Shown here piece after piece: positions 25,107 through 33,973 of a stretch of DNA of 64,000 nt. The translations under genes and the position numbers were made by a program. The DNA lies in assembly GCA_947498325.1 (NCBI GenBank), contig CANMKE010000004.1:231488-295487 (forward strand), given 5' to 3'. Source of the stretch: an uncultured Persicobacter sp. (GTDB lineage: Bacteria; Bacteroidota; Bacteroidia; Cytophagales; Cyclobacteriaceae). The number at the start of each line of letters is the position of its first letter. Position 1 is the first letter of the stretch. The notes beneath the pieces were generated by a model. The model saw only the letters and a program-made list of their open reading frames with translations, did no database searches and was not told where the DNA came from.

Positions 25107-25204
25107 TACCGAATAAAAATTAACCCGATCTTGGGAGGTTCCAAAAAGGAAACCAAAATTGATAAAAAATCCCTTAAAAAAAAAGAACTATCGATTTTCG
25201 ATCA

Positions 25205-26122
25205 CTAAAGTTGAACGTTTTTCCCGTTAATTCCACTTTTCTTTTTCTTTCGATCAAAAGTAACTTGAATTTTCCCAATCCTTACCCCTGACCAGCCCGA
25301 ATGATTTATCAGTACCTCTTCGCCTTGTGGGTTTTTCACATACACTGGTGCGTCCATAAAAGTATGAGAATGGCCTCCCAGAATAATGTCGAGCCCACTG
25401 ACCGCCTGCGCCACTTTTACGTCATCCATTTTTGGACCATCGTACTTATAGCCGAGGTGACTCAGACAAACCACCAAATCACAGCCTTTATCCTGGCGTA
25501 ATTCCTTCACCATCTTTTGGCTTACCTTTATAGGGTCAAGGTATTTGGTTTTGCCATAGTTTTTATCCCAAACCATGCCGTCGAGCTCTACACCAAGTCC
25601 GAACACGCCAATTTTCACCCCCTGGCGCTCAAACACTTTATAAGGCTGAAAGCGATCCTTGAGAATGGTTTCGCTGAAGTCGTAATTCGAGCAGATGAAT
25701 GGGAATTCTGCATATTGCAGCATGTTGCGGATGCCCTCCAGCCCGTTGTCAAATTCGTGATTCCCAAGATTTGCCGCATCATAATGCATCTTGCTCATCA
25801 GCTTCATCTCCAGCTCTCCTTTGTAGAAGTTGAAATAAGGTGTTCCCTGTACAATATCGCCAGAATCAAAAAGCAACACATTTTCATGATCCTGACGGAT
25901 TTTCTCTACCAAAGCCGCCCGAGCAGCATAGCCCCCTTCGTTGGGGTAATCAGCAGAATTCTTGGGAAAAGCCTCGATGCGGGAGTGGGTATCGCCAGTA
26001 TGCAGCAAGGTAATACTGATATGGTCATTTTTCTTGCTGGCAGCCTTCGTGATCGTCGGTGTCGCCACAGAAGCAAACAGGGCGCCTAAAGCGGATTTTT
26101 TCAAAAACTTTCTTCTTTCCAT
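25205..26122 (-). CDS. Tat-exported metallophosphatase (5'-nucleotidase catalytic domain)
   Basis: This 305-residue protein carries the calcineurin-like catalytic half of a UshA/5'-nucleotidase. Metal-binding blocks are HTGDTHSRIE (41-50), LLFDSGDIVQGTPYF, LGNHEFDNG, LSHLGY and GGHSHT. The N-terminus ERRKFLKKSALGALFASVATPTI is a twin-arginine-type signal, so it should be exported folded with its metals. The C-terminal substrate-binding domain of UshA is missing here. It is encoded instead by the gene immediately upstream (stop 11 bases before this start), so the two subunits probably form one enzyme that dephosphorylates nucleotides or similar esters in the periplasm. Confidence 0.9.
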   Translation of the reverse strand: MERRKFLKKSALGALFASVATPTITKAASKKNDHISITLLHTGDTHSRIEAFPKNSADYPNEGGYAARAALVEKIRQDHENVLLFDSGDIVQGTPYFNFYKGELEMKLMSKMHYDAANLGNHEFDNGLEGIRNMLQYAEFPFICSNYDFSETILKDRFQPYKVFERQGVKIGVFGLGVELDGMVWDKNYGKTKYLDPIKVSQKMVKELRQDKGCDLVVCLSHLGYKYDGPKMDDVKVAQAVSGLDIILGGHSHTFMDAPVYVKNPQGEEVLINHSGWSGVRIGKIQVTFDRKKKKSGINGKNVQL

Positions 26123-26133
26123 CGTTGTATCTG

Positions 26134-26916
26134 TTAGTCGATTTTCACTCGGCCTTCCACTTTCGCCTCCACAGGTTTCCCCTGACTTTGGAAGGATTTC
26201 AAATAATCAAATATGGCATCGCGAACATTGTAGCTGGATGCTTTCAAAACTTTGCAGTCACGGAAGAAGAACATTTTGTCGCCACCCCCTGCAAGATAAT
26301 TACTCACCGACACGGTATAGGTTCTTGAAGGATCGAAAGGCTTACCGCCAATTTCAAGATCATCAATTTTACCGTTGATAGCATGTACATAAGTATTGGA
26401 AACTGACGCCAGGCGGGTGTCCACCAAATACTGCATCAATTGCATCACCTGTTCGCCGTTCAGTTCAAGGATATACACTCGGTTGTCGAAAGGCATCAGC
26501 TCATAAACATCCCGAGTGGTAATAGGCCCCTTGGCAATCGGCTTGCGCAGGCCACCGTTGGTCATTACGCCCATATCCACAGGCTTTCCAAATTCTTTGG
26601 TTCCCTGCACCTGCATTAAATCAGCCATAAAATTCCCCAGGTTACATTCCACTGGCTGCGAGAACATCCGTTGTGCACTAACGGCCACCACATCACTCAT
26701 GCCCTTATCCAGCTTTTCCTTGAAAGGGGCAATCATCTGTGTAATTTCCGCATCGGTGCCCTCCACCGCTTTCACGGGCTGATCCACACCTTGCACTGAA
26801 GATTTCACCAGTACCTTTGGCTGGCAGCCCAACATGGTTACCGCAAACAACAGCATCACCCAAAGGCTGCCAGTATGCGATGCATGCTTCGTAAAATTTT
26901 TCATATTCTTCATCAA
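26134..26916 (-). CDS. Lipoprotein with 5'-nucleotidase C-terminal (substrate-binding) domain
   Basis: The 260-residue protein has a lipoprotein signal with lipobox TMLGC (Cys31), then the 5'-nucleotidase C-terminal domain. NLGNFMADLMQ, MGVMTNGGLRKPIAKGPITTRDVYELMPFDN and YTVSVSNYLAGGGDKMF are the family's substrate-specificity blocks. It lacks the metallophosphatase half, which is the next gene in the operon. It is probably membrane-tethered in the periplasm. The first ATG is taken; two further Met (positions 2 and 5) would give the same lipoprotein. Split domains of this kind occur in other Bacteroidota, as far as I recall. Confidence 0.88.
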   Translation of the reverse strand: MMKNMKNFTKHASHTGSLWVMLLFAVTMLGCQPKVLVKSSVQGVDQPVKAVEGTDAEITQMIAPFKEKLDKGMSDVVAVSAQRMFSQPVECNLGNFMADLMQVQGTKEFGKPVDMGVMTNGGLRKPIAKGPITTRDVYELMPFDNRVYILELNGEQVMQLMQYLVDTRLASVSNTYVHAINGKIDDLEIGGKPFDPSRTYTVSVSNYLAGGGDKMFFFRDCKVLKASSYNVRDAIFDYLKSFQSQGKPVEAKVEGRVKID

Positions 26917-27304
26917 ATTAATCTGGTGCGCAATTTACAATCTTTCCCGCTCCTCTGCGCACCTGAAAACTATAATTTATTAAATCGAATTGGCACAATA
27001 CTTACAAGAAGCTCGCCAAACCTTCTATTAATTATAAAAATGGTAAAACCATCACTATTTCAAGCCTTTTAAAAACAACACTCCCGATTCCGCTTTGTTG
27101 AGAAAAAAAAAGCAATTCAAATTATTGTTCAACACTTTAGCAATCTGCGCAGAGGAAACCGTGCGAGGTAAAAATATTGACGCCTACAGATTTTGATGGT
27201 ATCCCGATTGTTTGATGATTGAATTTTTTCTTATACTTTTACGTTAGCGGTCAAGTAAAAAATTTTTACGGCCTATATATGATCAGATATAACTAATTTT
27301 TAGA
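26917..27304. other. Divergent intergenic region before bioB
   Basis: This 388-base gap carries a candidate bioB promoter at 27211-27241. No repeat, RNA or small gene is seen, and no promoter was recognised for the minus-strand nucleotidase operon. Confidence 0.5.
27211..27241 (+). promoter_or_regulatory. Candidate promoter of bioB
   Basis: TTTG (27211-27214), a 19-base spacer and TACTTTTA (27234-27241; one mismatch to TAnnTTTG) would start transcription near 27249, about 55 bases before the ATG. Confidence 0.45.
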
Positions 27305-28294
27305 ATGACTGAGATCAGAAATAATTGGACGAGAGAAGAAATTGCTGAAATATATAACTCACCGATCATGGACTTGATTTACCGTGCAGCGACGGTACAC
27401 CGTGAATTCCATGATCCGAATGAGGTGCAGGTTTGTACATTGTTATCTATCAAAACTGGTGGGTGTTCAGAGGATTGTTCGTACTGTTCGCAGTCGGCAA
27501 AATACAATACCGAAGTAAATGTGCATAAATTAATGCCGAAAGACCAAGTGGTACAGGCGGCGCAAAATGCCCGTGCAAATGGCAGCACACGCTTCTGCAT
27601 GGGGTCAGCGTGGAGAAACATCCGTGACAACCGTGACTTTGACCGCGTGCTGGAGATGGTTTCTGAGGTAAACGAAATGGGCCTTGAGGTTTGCTGTACT
27701 TTGGGTATGCTTACTGAAGAGCAGGCACAAAAGCTTAAGGATGCTGGTTTGTATGCTTACAACCATAACCTTGATACTTCAAGAGAGCATTACGACAAGG
27801 TGATTACCACCAGAACTTATGACGACCGCCTGGAAACGATCGAAAATGTTCAAAAGGCAAAAATTTCGGTTTGTTCAGGAGGAATCATTGGTTTGGGAGA
27901 GACCAACAAGGACCGTATCAGTATGTTACATACCCTTTCGACACTGCAAACGCACCCCGAATCTGTTCCTGTAAATGCTTTGGTCCCTATTGATGGCACA
28001 CCAATGGCAGGAAATAAGCGTGTTTCTACTTGGGATATGGTAAGAATGATCGCTACGGCAAGAATTTTGATGCCTAAGTCGATGGTTCGCCTTTCAGCAG
28101 GAAGAAATGAAATGAGCTTTGAAGATCAAGCATTGTGCTTTATGGCAGGAGCGAGTTCTATTTTTGCTGGCGACGAACTACTAACGACCCCTAACCCTGA
28201 GCAGGACAAAGACAAAGAAATGTTTCAGGTACTGAATTTAAAACCGCGTGCTTCGTTCAAGGAAACCAAGCATTTTGATTTGAATATGCAGTAA
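27305..28294 (+). CDS. bioB: Biotin synthase
   Basis: BioB is a radical-SAM enzyme that inserts sulphur into dethiobiotin, the last step of biotin synthesis. The 329-residue protein has the CX3CX2C cluster (Cys54, Cys58, Cys61 in [10 protein letters not shown]), the block [12 protein letters not shown], the GGIIGLGE loop and the [2Fe-2S]-associated region [21 protein letters not shown]. No other bio gene is adjacent. Biotin is needed by the acyl-CoA carboxylase encoded at 59.9 kb. It is a single-gene transcript with its own terminator. Confidence 0.97.
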   Translation: MTEIRNNWTREEIAEIYNSPIMDLIYRAATVHREFHDPNEVQVCTLLSIKTGGCSEDCSYCSQSAKYNTEVNVHKLMPKDQVVQAAQNARANGSTRFCMGSAWRNIRDNRDFDRVLEMVSEVNEMGLEVCCTLGMLTEEQAQKLKDAGLYAYNHNLDTSREHYDKVITTRTYDDRLETIENVQKAKISVCSGGIIGLGETNKDRISMLHTLSTLQTHPESVPVNALVPIDGTPMAGNKRVSTWDMVRMIATARILMPKSMVRLSAGRNEMSFEDQALCFMAGASSIFAGDELLTTPNPEQDKDKEMFQVLNLKPRASFKETKHFDLNMQ

Positions 28295-28316
28295 TATCAA
28301 CAAAAGATATAGAAAA

Positions 28317-28348
28317 AGGCGGTTTGTGTAATACAAACCGCTTTTTTT
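28317..28348 (+). terminator. Terminator of bioB
   Basis: GCGGTTTGT pairs with ACAAACCGC (28319-28327 with 28333-28341), followed by seven T. Confidence 0.88.
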
Positions 28349-28429
28349 ATGTTTGATCGTAGGGGGATACCGTTAAGAACGACTCATGATATTGAATTAT
28401 CGTAATCCCAAATAAAACACACCTCACTT

Positions 28430-29281
28430 ATGATCATTTCTGTCAATACGATTCAGAAAGTTTTAAAATATATTCCGACGAGCGTCTATTATGGCATTGC
28501 CAATGTGCTCTACTTCGTCGGCTTCAGATTGTCGGGTTACCGCAAAGCGGTGGTTCGAAAAAATATCCGCCAGGCCTTCCCTGAAAAATCAGAAAAAGAG
28601 TGCCTGAAGATTGAACAGCAATTCTTCCATCACCTTTGTGACTATATCGTCGAAACAGCCCTGCTTTCCAAAATGGATGCCCAAGAGCTGAGTCGCCGCA
28701 TTACCTTTAACAATGCAGATTTACTGAACGATTATTACGATCAGGGAAAAAATGTGGTCCTCACAACCGGCCATCAGGCCAACTGGGAATGGATGGCGCT
28801 CATGCCCAAACTCCTCAAGTTTAAATCCTCGGCGGTATACCGTCAGCAATCTGCGGATGTTTCCGATCAGATTATCCTGCAAAACCGCAGCAAGTTTGGC
28901 TTTAACATGATTAAGGACAAAGAACTGATTGCATACTTGAAAAACCAGCCCGCAGATTCCCTCGAACTGATTTATATGCTGTGCGATCAGCGCCCACAAC
29001 CCACCAAGCGCCCCAAGGTGCTGAAATTTATGCACCAGCCGACGGCCGTATTTCAGGGGTTGGATTTTATTGCCCGAAAGTTTGATTACGAGGTGGTGTA
29101 TGCGCAGCTTGAGAAAACCAGCCGTGGCCATTACGAAGTAACCTTCCGCCCACTGGATCCTCAGGAGGGAGAAACACCTGTGGAATGCTTTTTCCAAAAA
29201 CTTGAAGACAGCATCCGCCATCAGCCATTTACCTATTTATGGTCGCATAACCGATGGAAAAACCCGCCAGTCGTTGAATAA
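28430..29281 (+). CDS. LpxL/HtrB-type lipid A acyltransferase
   Basis: The 283-residue inner-membrane-associated acyltransferase of the LpxL/LpxM/HtrB superfamily transfers a fatty acyl chain onto the lipid A precursor. It has an N-terminal hydrophobic segment (about 17-33) and the HX4E active-site pair His115/Glu120 in TTGHQANWE. The AVYRQQ and LCDQRPQPTKRPK blocks and the FTYLWSHNRWKNPP C-terminus are typical of the family. The exact acyl chain and position cannot be read from the sequence. It stands alone, with a bidirectional terminator shared with the HtrA-type gene. Confidence 0.88.
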   Translation: MIISVNTIQKVLKYIPTSVYYGIANVLYFVGFRLSGYRKAVVRKNIRQAFPEKSEKECLKIEQQFFHHLCDYIVETALLSKMDAQELSRRITFNNADLLNDYYDQGKNVVLTTGHQANWEWMALMPKLLKFKSSAVYRQQSADVSDQIILQNRSKFGFNMIKDKELIAYLKNQPADSLELIYMLCDQRPQPTKRPKVLKFMHQPTAVFQGLDFIARKFDYEVVYAQLEKTSRGHYEVTFRPLDPQEGETPVECFFQKLEDSIRHQPFTYLWSHNRWKNPPVVE

Positions 29282-29310
29282 ATTTGAAAGCAATCACTGC
29301 TATTTATACA

Positions 29311-29343
29311 AAAAAAGGGAGCCATAAGATGGTTCCCTTTTTT
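29311..29343. terminator. Bidirectional terminator, acyltransferase / HtrA protease
   Basis: AAAAGGGAGCCAT pairs with ATGGTTCCCTTTT (one G-T pair) across a short loop, with A and T tracts on both sides. Confidence 0.85.
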
Positions 29344-29368
29344 ATGCATTTCAAAAATAATCGGTTGT

Positions 29369-30826
29369 TTAGAAATAGTAACGATAATAGCCTCGGCGTC
29401 CCTTTGCGGTAACACCTTCTATAATTACTCGGCCCCGAATTCTGGACAAAATATCCACGAGCTGTTCTGGGTCTTTAATTTTGATATTATTGATCTCCGT
29501 AACCACAAATCCTTCGGCAATCCCGAGTCGTCGGAACCACCCATTGCCAATTTTCACGACGCGCACGCCGTAGTCAATGCCAATCATATCACGCTCCACA
29601 GTGGGCACCCGCTCAAATGCTGCTCCAAGCTCCCGATCGGCATACACTTCCTTTTTCACCAGGCCTGTTTTGCCATCAATGTTGGTCAGCACCAAAGAGG
29701 CGCTATAAATTCTGCCCTTACGTTTATAGGTCAACTTAATGCGGTCGCCAGGCGAGCGGTAGCTGATCAGTTCCTCAAATTCTGCCTGCGAATCAATTTG
29801 CTGCCCATCAATATCCAGAATCACATCGCCCACGGCCAGCCCTGCCTTTAATGCAGCACCATTCTTCTGAACATCAGCAAGCACCACCCCATCATAAGCT
29901 TTCAGTTCCAGTTTTTTGACGATCTCCTGGGTAATATCAACCACCTGACCGCCAAAAAAGGCCTTCTGTACCTGTCCATATTTAATGATATCATCCACCA
30001 CCTTGGTGACAATATCGACGGGCACGGCAAAACCATATCCCGCATAAGAGCCCGTCTTGGATAGAATAGCGGTGTTAATACCCACCAAACGCCCGTGAGT
30101 ATCCACCAAAGCGCCTCCCGAGTTCCCTGGGTTAATGGCGGCATCGGTCTGGATAAAGGATTCCAACGGGAAATTCCCTGCATTAACATGAATCTGCCGA
30201 CCTTTGGCACTGACAATCCCCGCAGTTACGGTGGAGGTCAGGTTAAAGGGATTTCCGACCGCCAGCACATAAGCGCCAACGGGCAAATCCTTGGAACTTG
30301 CAATTTCAATATTGGGCAATTGGTTACCTTTGATTTTCAGCACGGCCAAATCCGTGGAAGGATCTCGCCCCACCACCTTCGCTTCGTAGGTTCGCTTGTC
30401 ATGGATCACCTCAATGCGGTCGGCACCATCAATCACATGGTTATTGGTCACAATAAACCCGTCCGTGGAATAAATCACCCCTGAACCCGAACCTACTCCC
30501 TGATAGCCAGAGCTGGAATCTCCGCCACGCATAAAATACTCGTACCACGAACTCACCGCTCGCCCCTGCACAAAGGTTTTGATATAAACCACCGAAGGCA
30601 AGCTTTTCCTTGAAGCCTCCACAAAGCCGTTTTTGGGCATGGTGGTTTCATCGGCATTTATGCCCGCCCCTTCGGAGAATACCGATTTGGCGATAGGTGT
30701 TTGATATTTTTGACTGACCATCCGGATGGCAGGATCAGTATTTTGATCAGAAAAATCATTGATAAAAAATACCGCCGCCAAGGCCGTCCCTATCGCGACA
30801 ACCCCAAGTCTTATCCAATCTTTCAT
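29369..30826 (-). CDS. HtrA/DegP-family periplasmic serine protease
   Basis: The 485-residue S1C protease should degrade or refold misfolded envelope proteins. It has an N-terminal membrane anchor or uncleaved signal (about 5-23), then a trypsin-like domain with catalytic His130 (TNNHVI), Asp159 (STDLAVL) and Ser236 (NPGNSGGAL). Two PDZ domains follow (about 285-375 with QKNGAALKAGLAVGDVI, and about 405-485). The second PDZ runs to the end without a linker. It diverges from the GH3-family gene. DegP, DegQ and DegS types cannot be separated by eye; two PDZ domains argue for DegP/DegQ. Confidence 0.93.
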   Translation of the reverse strand: MKDWIRLGVVAIGTALAAVFFINDFSDQNTDPAIRMVSQKYQTPIAKSVFSEGAGINADETTMPKNGFVEASRKSLPSVVYIKTFVQGRAVSSWYEYFMRGGDSSSGYQGVGSGSGVIYSTDGFIVTNNHVIDGADRIEVIHDKRTYEAKVVGRDPSTDLAVLKIKGNQLPNIEIASSKDLPVGAYVLAVGNPFNLTSTVTAGIVSAKGRQIHVNAGNFPLESFIQTDAAINPGNSGGALVDTHGRLVGINTAILSKTGSYAGYGFAVPVDIVTKVVDDIIKYGQVQKAFFGGQVVDITQEIVKKLELKAYDGVVLADVQKNGAALKAGLAVGDVILDIDGQQIDSQAEFEELISYRSPGDRIKLTYKRKGRIYSASLVLTNIDGKTGLVKKEVYADRELGAAFERVPTVERDMIGIDYGVRVVKIGNGWFRRLGIAEGFVVTEINNIKIKDPEQLVDILSRIRGRVIIEGVTAKGRRGYYRYYF

Positions 30827-31057
30827 TGACTGTTGTTCTTTGGTGAAACAAGATTTCTTTCTCAGGGGCTTTCCACACTTCCAACAACACCCTCCCCTGC
30901 GAGACCGCTAAATTAACAAGGGAACAAAACGGCACAATAATTTTTACATTTTTTAACCTTTATGCTATAATTTCAGCAAATTCAACCTTAAAATTACCAA
31001 CCATTTTTCTGCAAAGGGTATTCAATACATAAGTATTTATTATATCCTTATTTTTAC

Positions 31058-31065
31058 TACTTTTG
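31058..31065 (+). promoter_or_regulatory. Candidate -7 box immediately before the GH3 gene
   Basis: TACTTTTG is a perfect TAnnTTTG. Its end is only 6 bases from the ATG at 31072, so the transcript would be leaderless or nearly so. No -33 TTTG is clear. Confidence 0.5.
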
Positions 31066-31071
31066 TAATCT

Positions 31072-32574
31072 ATGGGATTGTTATCTTTTTTCTCTAAATA
31101 TGTTGCGGCATACACTGTCCGGCAACAAAACAAATGGGCTTCACGCCCTATCGAAAGCCAATACAACGTATTTCAGTCTTTAATCAAAGGGGCAGAAAAT
31201 ACGGCTTTTGGCAAAGACCATGATTTTGAAAACATCAACACCTATGAGGATTTCAAGAAGCGTGTACCGATTCGTGATTACGAGCAATTGCGTCCTTATG
31301 TGGATCGTGTTGTCGCAGGTGAGGCTGATGTGCTCTGGAAAGGTCGTCCAATTTATTTCGCAAAAACCTCTGGAACGACTTCCGGGGTAAAATATATTCC
31401 CTTGACCAAGGAGTCGATTCCCAACCATATCAATTCAGCAAGAAATATGTTGCTCAATTATATGCATGAAACCGGGAATTATGACTTCGTGAGTCGAAAG
31501 CTGATTTTCCTTTCAGGCTCGCCTACACTGGAAGATAAAAATGGTGTTTTCCTGGGCAGACTTTCCGGGATTGTCAATCATCATGTTCCGGAATATTTGC
31601 GCCGCAACCAAATGCCCTCCTACGAAACCAATTGCATTGAAGAATGGGAGGAAAAACTGGATGCCATTGTGGCCGAGACCAGTAAGGAGGACATGTCGCT
31701 GATCTCTGGGATTCCTCCCTGGGTTCAGATGTATTTCGACCGGCTGCAGGAAAAGCATGGGGGCAAAAAAATCATCGACATCTTCCCTAATTTCAGTGTA
31801 TTTGTATGGGGAGGGGTGAATTTTGAACCTTATCGTGCTAAACTTTATCAGTCAATAGGAAAAGAAGTGGACACCCTGGAGACCTACCCGGCTTCGGAAG
31901 GCTTTATTGCCTATCAGGACACACAGGATCAGGAGGGACTTTTGCTGAATATTTCTTCGGGAATCTTCTTTGAGTTTATTCCTGCGGATCAGTATTTTGA
32001 CGAAAACCCAGAACGCCTGAGCATCGGAGAGGTGGAGCTTGGTGTAAATTATGCGGTCATCATCAACAATAATGCAGGCCTTTGGGGCTATTCTATTGGT
32101 GATACCGTGAAGTTTGTCAGCAAAAAACCTTACCGGGTGATTGTTTCCGGCCGTATCAAACACTTTATCTCCGCTTTTGGGGAGCACGTCATTGGTGAAG
32201 AAGTTGAAAAAGCCATGAAGGCAGCGGTGAATAAATTTCCAGAAACAGAACTGACGGAATTTACTGTTGCCCCGATGGTGAGCCAAAGCGAAGGGCAATC
32301 CAAGCATGAGTGGTTTGTGGATTTTGAAAACAAGCCCAAAGATATGGACGCATTTTCCCTTTACCTTGATGAGCAACTGCAGCAACTCAACGTTTATTAT
32401 AAAGACCTGGTGTCTGGAAATATTTTGTTACCGCTACAGATTGTCCCACTGAAGAAAAATGCTTTTCAGGATTATATGAAGTCTATCGGGAAGCTCGGAG
32501 GGCAAAACAAAGTACCTCGCCTTGCCAACGATAGAAAAATTGCTGATGCGCTGATGGATTACGCTGAAAAGTAA
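31072..32574 (+). CDS. GH3 auxin-responsive-promoter family protein (acyl-adenylate ligase fold)
   Basis: This 500-residue cytosolic protein belongs to the GH3 branch of the ANL adenylating enzymes. In plants GH3 enzymes join amino acids to hormones such as auxin or jasmonate. The phosphate-binding loop FAKTSGTTSGVKYIP is at about residues 100-114, then LIFLSGSP, the adenine-site TYPASEGFIAYQD and the GVNYAVIINNNAGLWGYSIGDTVKF block. The C-terminal ligase subdomain follows SGRIKHFISAFGEH. Bacterial members are common in Bacteroidota, with no assigned substrate as far as I know. It is transcribed alone. Confidence 0.9.
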   Translation: MGLLSFFSKYVAAYTVRQQNKWASRPIESQYNVFQSLIKGAENTAFGKDHDFENINTYEDFKKRVPIRDYEQLRPYVDRVVAGEADVLWKGRPIYFAKTSGTTSGVKYIPLTKESIPNHINSARNMLLNYMHETGNYDFVSRKLIFLSGSPTLEDKNGVFLGRLSGIVNHHVPEYLRRNQMPSYETNCIEEWEEKLDAIVAETSKEDMSLISGIPPWVQMYFDRLQEKHGGKKIIDIFPNFSVFVWGGVNFEPYRAKLYQSIGKEVDTLETYPASEGFIAYQDTQDQEGLLLNISSGIFFEFIPADQYFDENPERLSIGEVELGVNYAVIINNNAGLWGYSIGDTVKFVSKKPYRVIVSGRIKHFISAFGEHVIGEEVEKAMKAAVNKFPETELTEFTVAPMVSQSEGQSKHEWFVDFENKPKDMDAFSLYLDEQLQQLNVYYKDLVSGNILLPLQIVPLKKNAFQDYMKSIGKLGGQNKVPRLANDRKIADALMDYAEK

Positions 32575-32805
32575 GCGCACATTGGAAATTGAAAATTCGT
32601 GACAAAAATTTAGGGTATGGCCACAATGGTGAAGGAATGTTTTGAAGATAGCATCGCTATGGTTGAAGAATAATTCAAATCCATTCCAGTAATCTGAATT
32701 TGCAATAGAATAATCGATTTTCAAACCCGTTCTAATCCTTAAAAAAAATACTAAAAATTTAACGATTCAGTACCTCCATCCCTGGTGTTGGCGGTATGCT
32801 TTATA

Positions 32806-33972
32806 ATGGAACCACTTTTTGAGAAAAAAAGACACATTGCCATCCTCGGTTCTACGGGCTCAATAGGCACGCAGACACTGGAGGTCATTGCAGAACAACC
32901 TCAGCACTTTCAGGTGGAGGTTTTGACTGCCCGGCGCAATGTGGACTTATTGATAAAACAAAGCCTTCAGTTCAAGCCCAATGCGGTCGTGATCTCAGAG
33001 GAATCTTTGTATGAGAAAGCTTTTGAGGCCCTCGACCCACATGGCATAAAAGTATATGCCGGCCAAAACGCCCTCAACGCTGTTGTACAGATGGAGGAAA
33101 TCGACATTGTCCTTACCGCTTTGGTGGGTTACAGTGGGGTATTACCTACCATTAAGGCCATTGAAGCCGGAAAACACATTGCCCTGGCCAACAAGGAAAC
33201 ACTTGTAGTGGCCGGTGAGATCATTACTGAACTTGCACAGCAACATCGGGTATCGATTTTCCCGGTGGACTCTGAGCACAGTGCCATCTTCCAGTGTTTG
33301 GTAGGAGAACATCCCGACAGCATAGAAAAGCTGATTCTTACCGCTTCAGGAGGGCCATTCCGTGGCATGAAAACCGACGAGCTGCGGAAAGTTACCAAAG
33401 CACAAGCCCTAAAACACCCCAACTGGGACATGGGCGCTAAGGTAACGATTGATTCTGCCTCGCTGATGAACAAAGGGCTTGAAGTAATTGAAGCCAAATG
33501 GCTCTTCGGGGTAGATGTTGATCAGATTGATGTGGTCGTTCATCCACAATCCATCGTTCACAGTATGGTACAGTTTAAAGACAGTTCCATTAAAGCACAA
33601 CTCGGCTTGCCCGACATGCGCCTGCCGATTCAGTATGCCATTGGTTTTCCGCATCGATTACCCTGCAAATTTGAGCGGCTGAACTTTATGGATTACCCTA
33701 CCCTGACTTTTGAAAAGCCAGATATGGCAACTTTCCGCAACCTTGGGCTAGCCTTTGAAGCCATTAAAGCGGGCGGAAATATGCCCTGCATCCTGAACGC
33801 AGCAAACGAAATTGCTGTTCAGGCATTTTTGGAAGACAAGATAGGATTTTTAAATATGTCCGATTTGATCGAAAATTGTATGCAAAAGGCTACCTTTATC
33901 GCTCAACCTACGCTTGATGACCTCATAGCAACAGATAAATCAGTTAGAAACTTAGCATCAGAATTATTATAA
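32806..33972 (+). CDS. dxr: 1-deoxy-D-xylulose 5-phosphate reductoisomerase
   Basis: Dxr makes methylerythritol 4-phosphate with NADPH, the step before IspD in the MEP pathway. The ATG at 32806 gives 388 residues, the usual size; an in-frame GTG 7 codons upstream is unlikely. The NADPH loop is GSTGSIG (15-21). ALANKETLVVAG, the metal-binding VDSEHSAIFQ, the flexible loop LTASGGPFRG and the MNKGLEVIEAKWLF and MVQFKDSSIKAQLGLPDM blocks are all present. It is followed at 1 base by rseP, a frequent gene pair in bacteria. Confidence 0.97.
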   Translation: MEPLFEKKRHIAILGSTGSIGTQTLEVIAEQPQHFQVEVLTARRNVDLLIKQSLQFKPNAVVISEESLYEKAFEALDPHGIKVYAGQNALNAVVQMEEIDIVLTALVGYSGVLPTIKAIEAGKHIALANKETLVVAGEIITELAQQHRVSIFPVDSEHSAIFQCLVGEHPDSIEKLILTASGGPFRGMKTDELRKVTKAQALKHPNWDMGAKVTIDSASLMNKGLEVIEAKWLFGVDVDQIDVVVHPQSIVHSMVQFKDSSIKAQLGLPDMRLPIQYAIGFPHRLPCKFERLNFMDYPTLTFEKPDMATFRNLGLAFEAIKAGGNMPCILNAANEIAVQAFLEDKIGFLNMSDLIENCMQKATFIAQPTLDDLIATDKSVRNLASELL

Positions 33973-33973
33973 A

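Noticed and set aside
23446..25204. Possible oriC beside dnaA.
   Set aside because: Only one DnaA-box-like TTTGTCCACA is seen (near 23466). There is no cluster of boxes or AT-rich unwinding region with them, and dnaA is followed and preceded by ordinary genes.
32434..32724. A 96-codon minus-strand frame overlapping the end of the GH3 gene.
   Set aside because: It overlaps a well-supported gene by about 140 bases and shows no family similarity.
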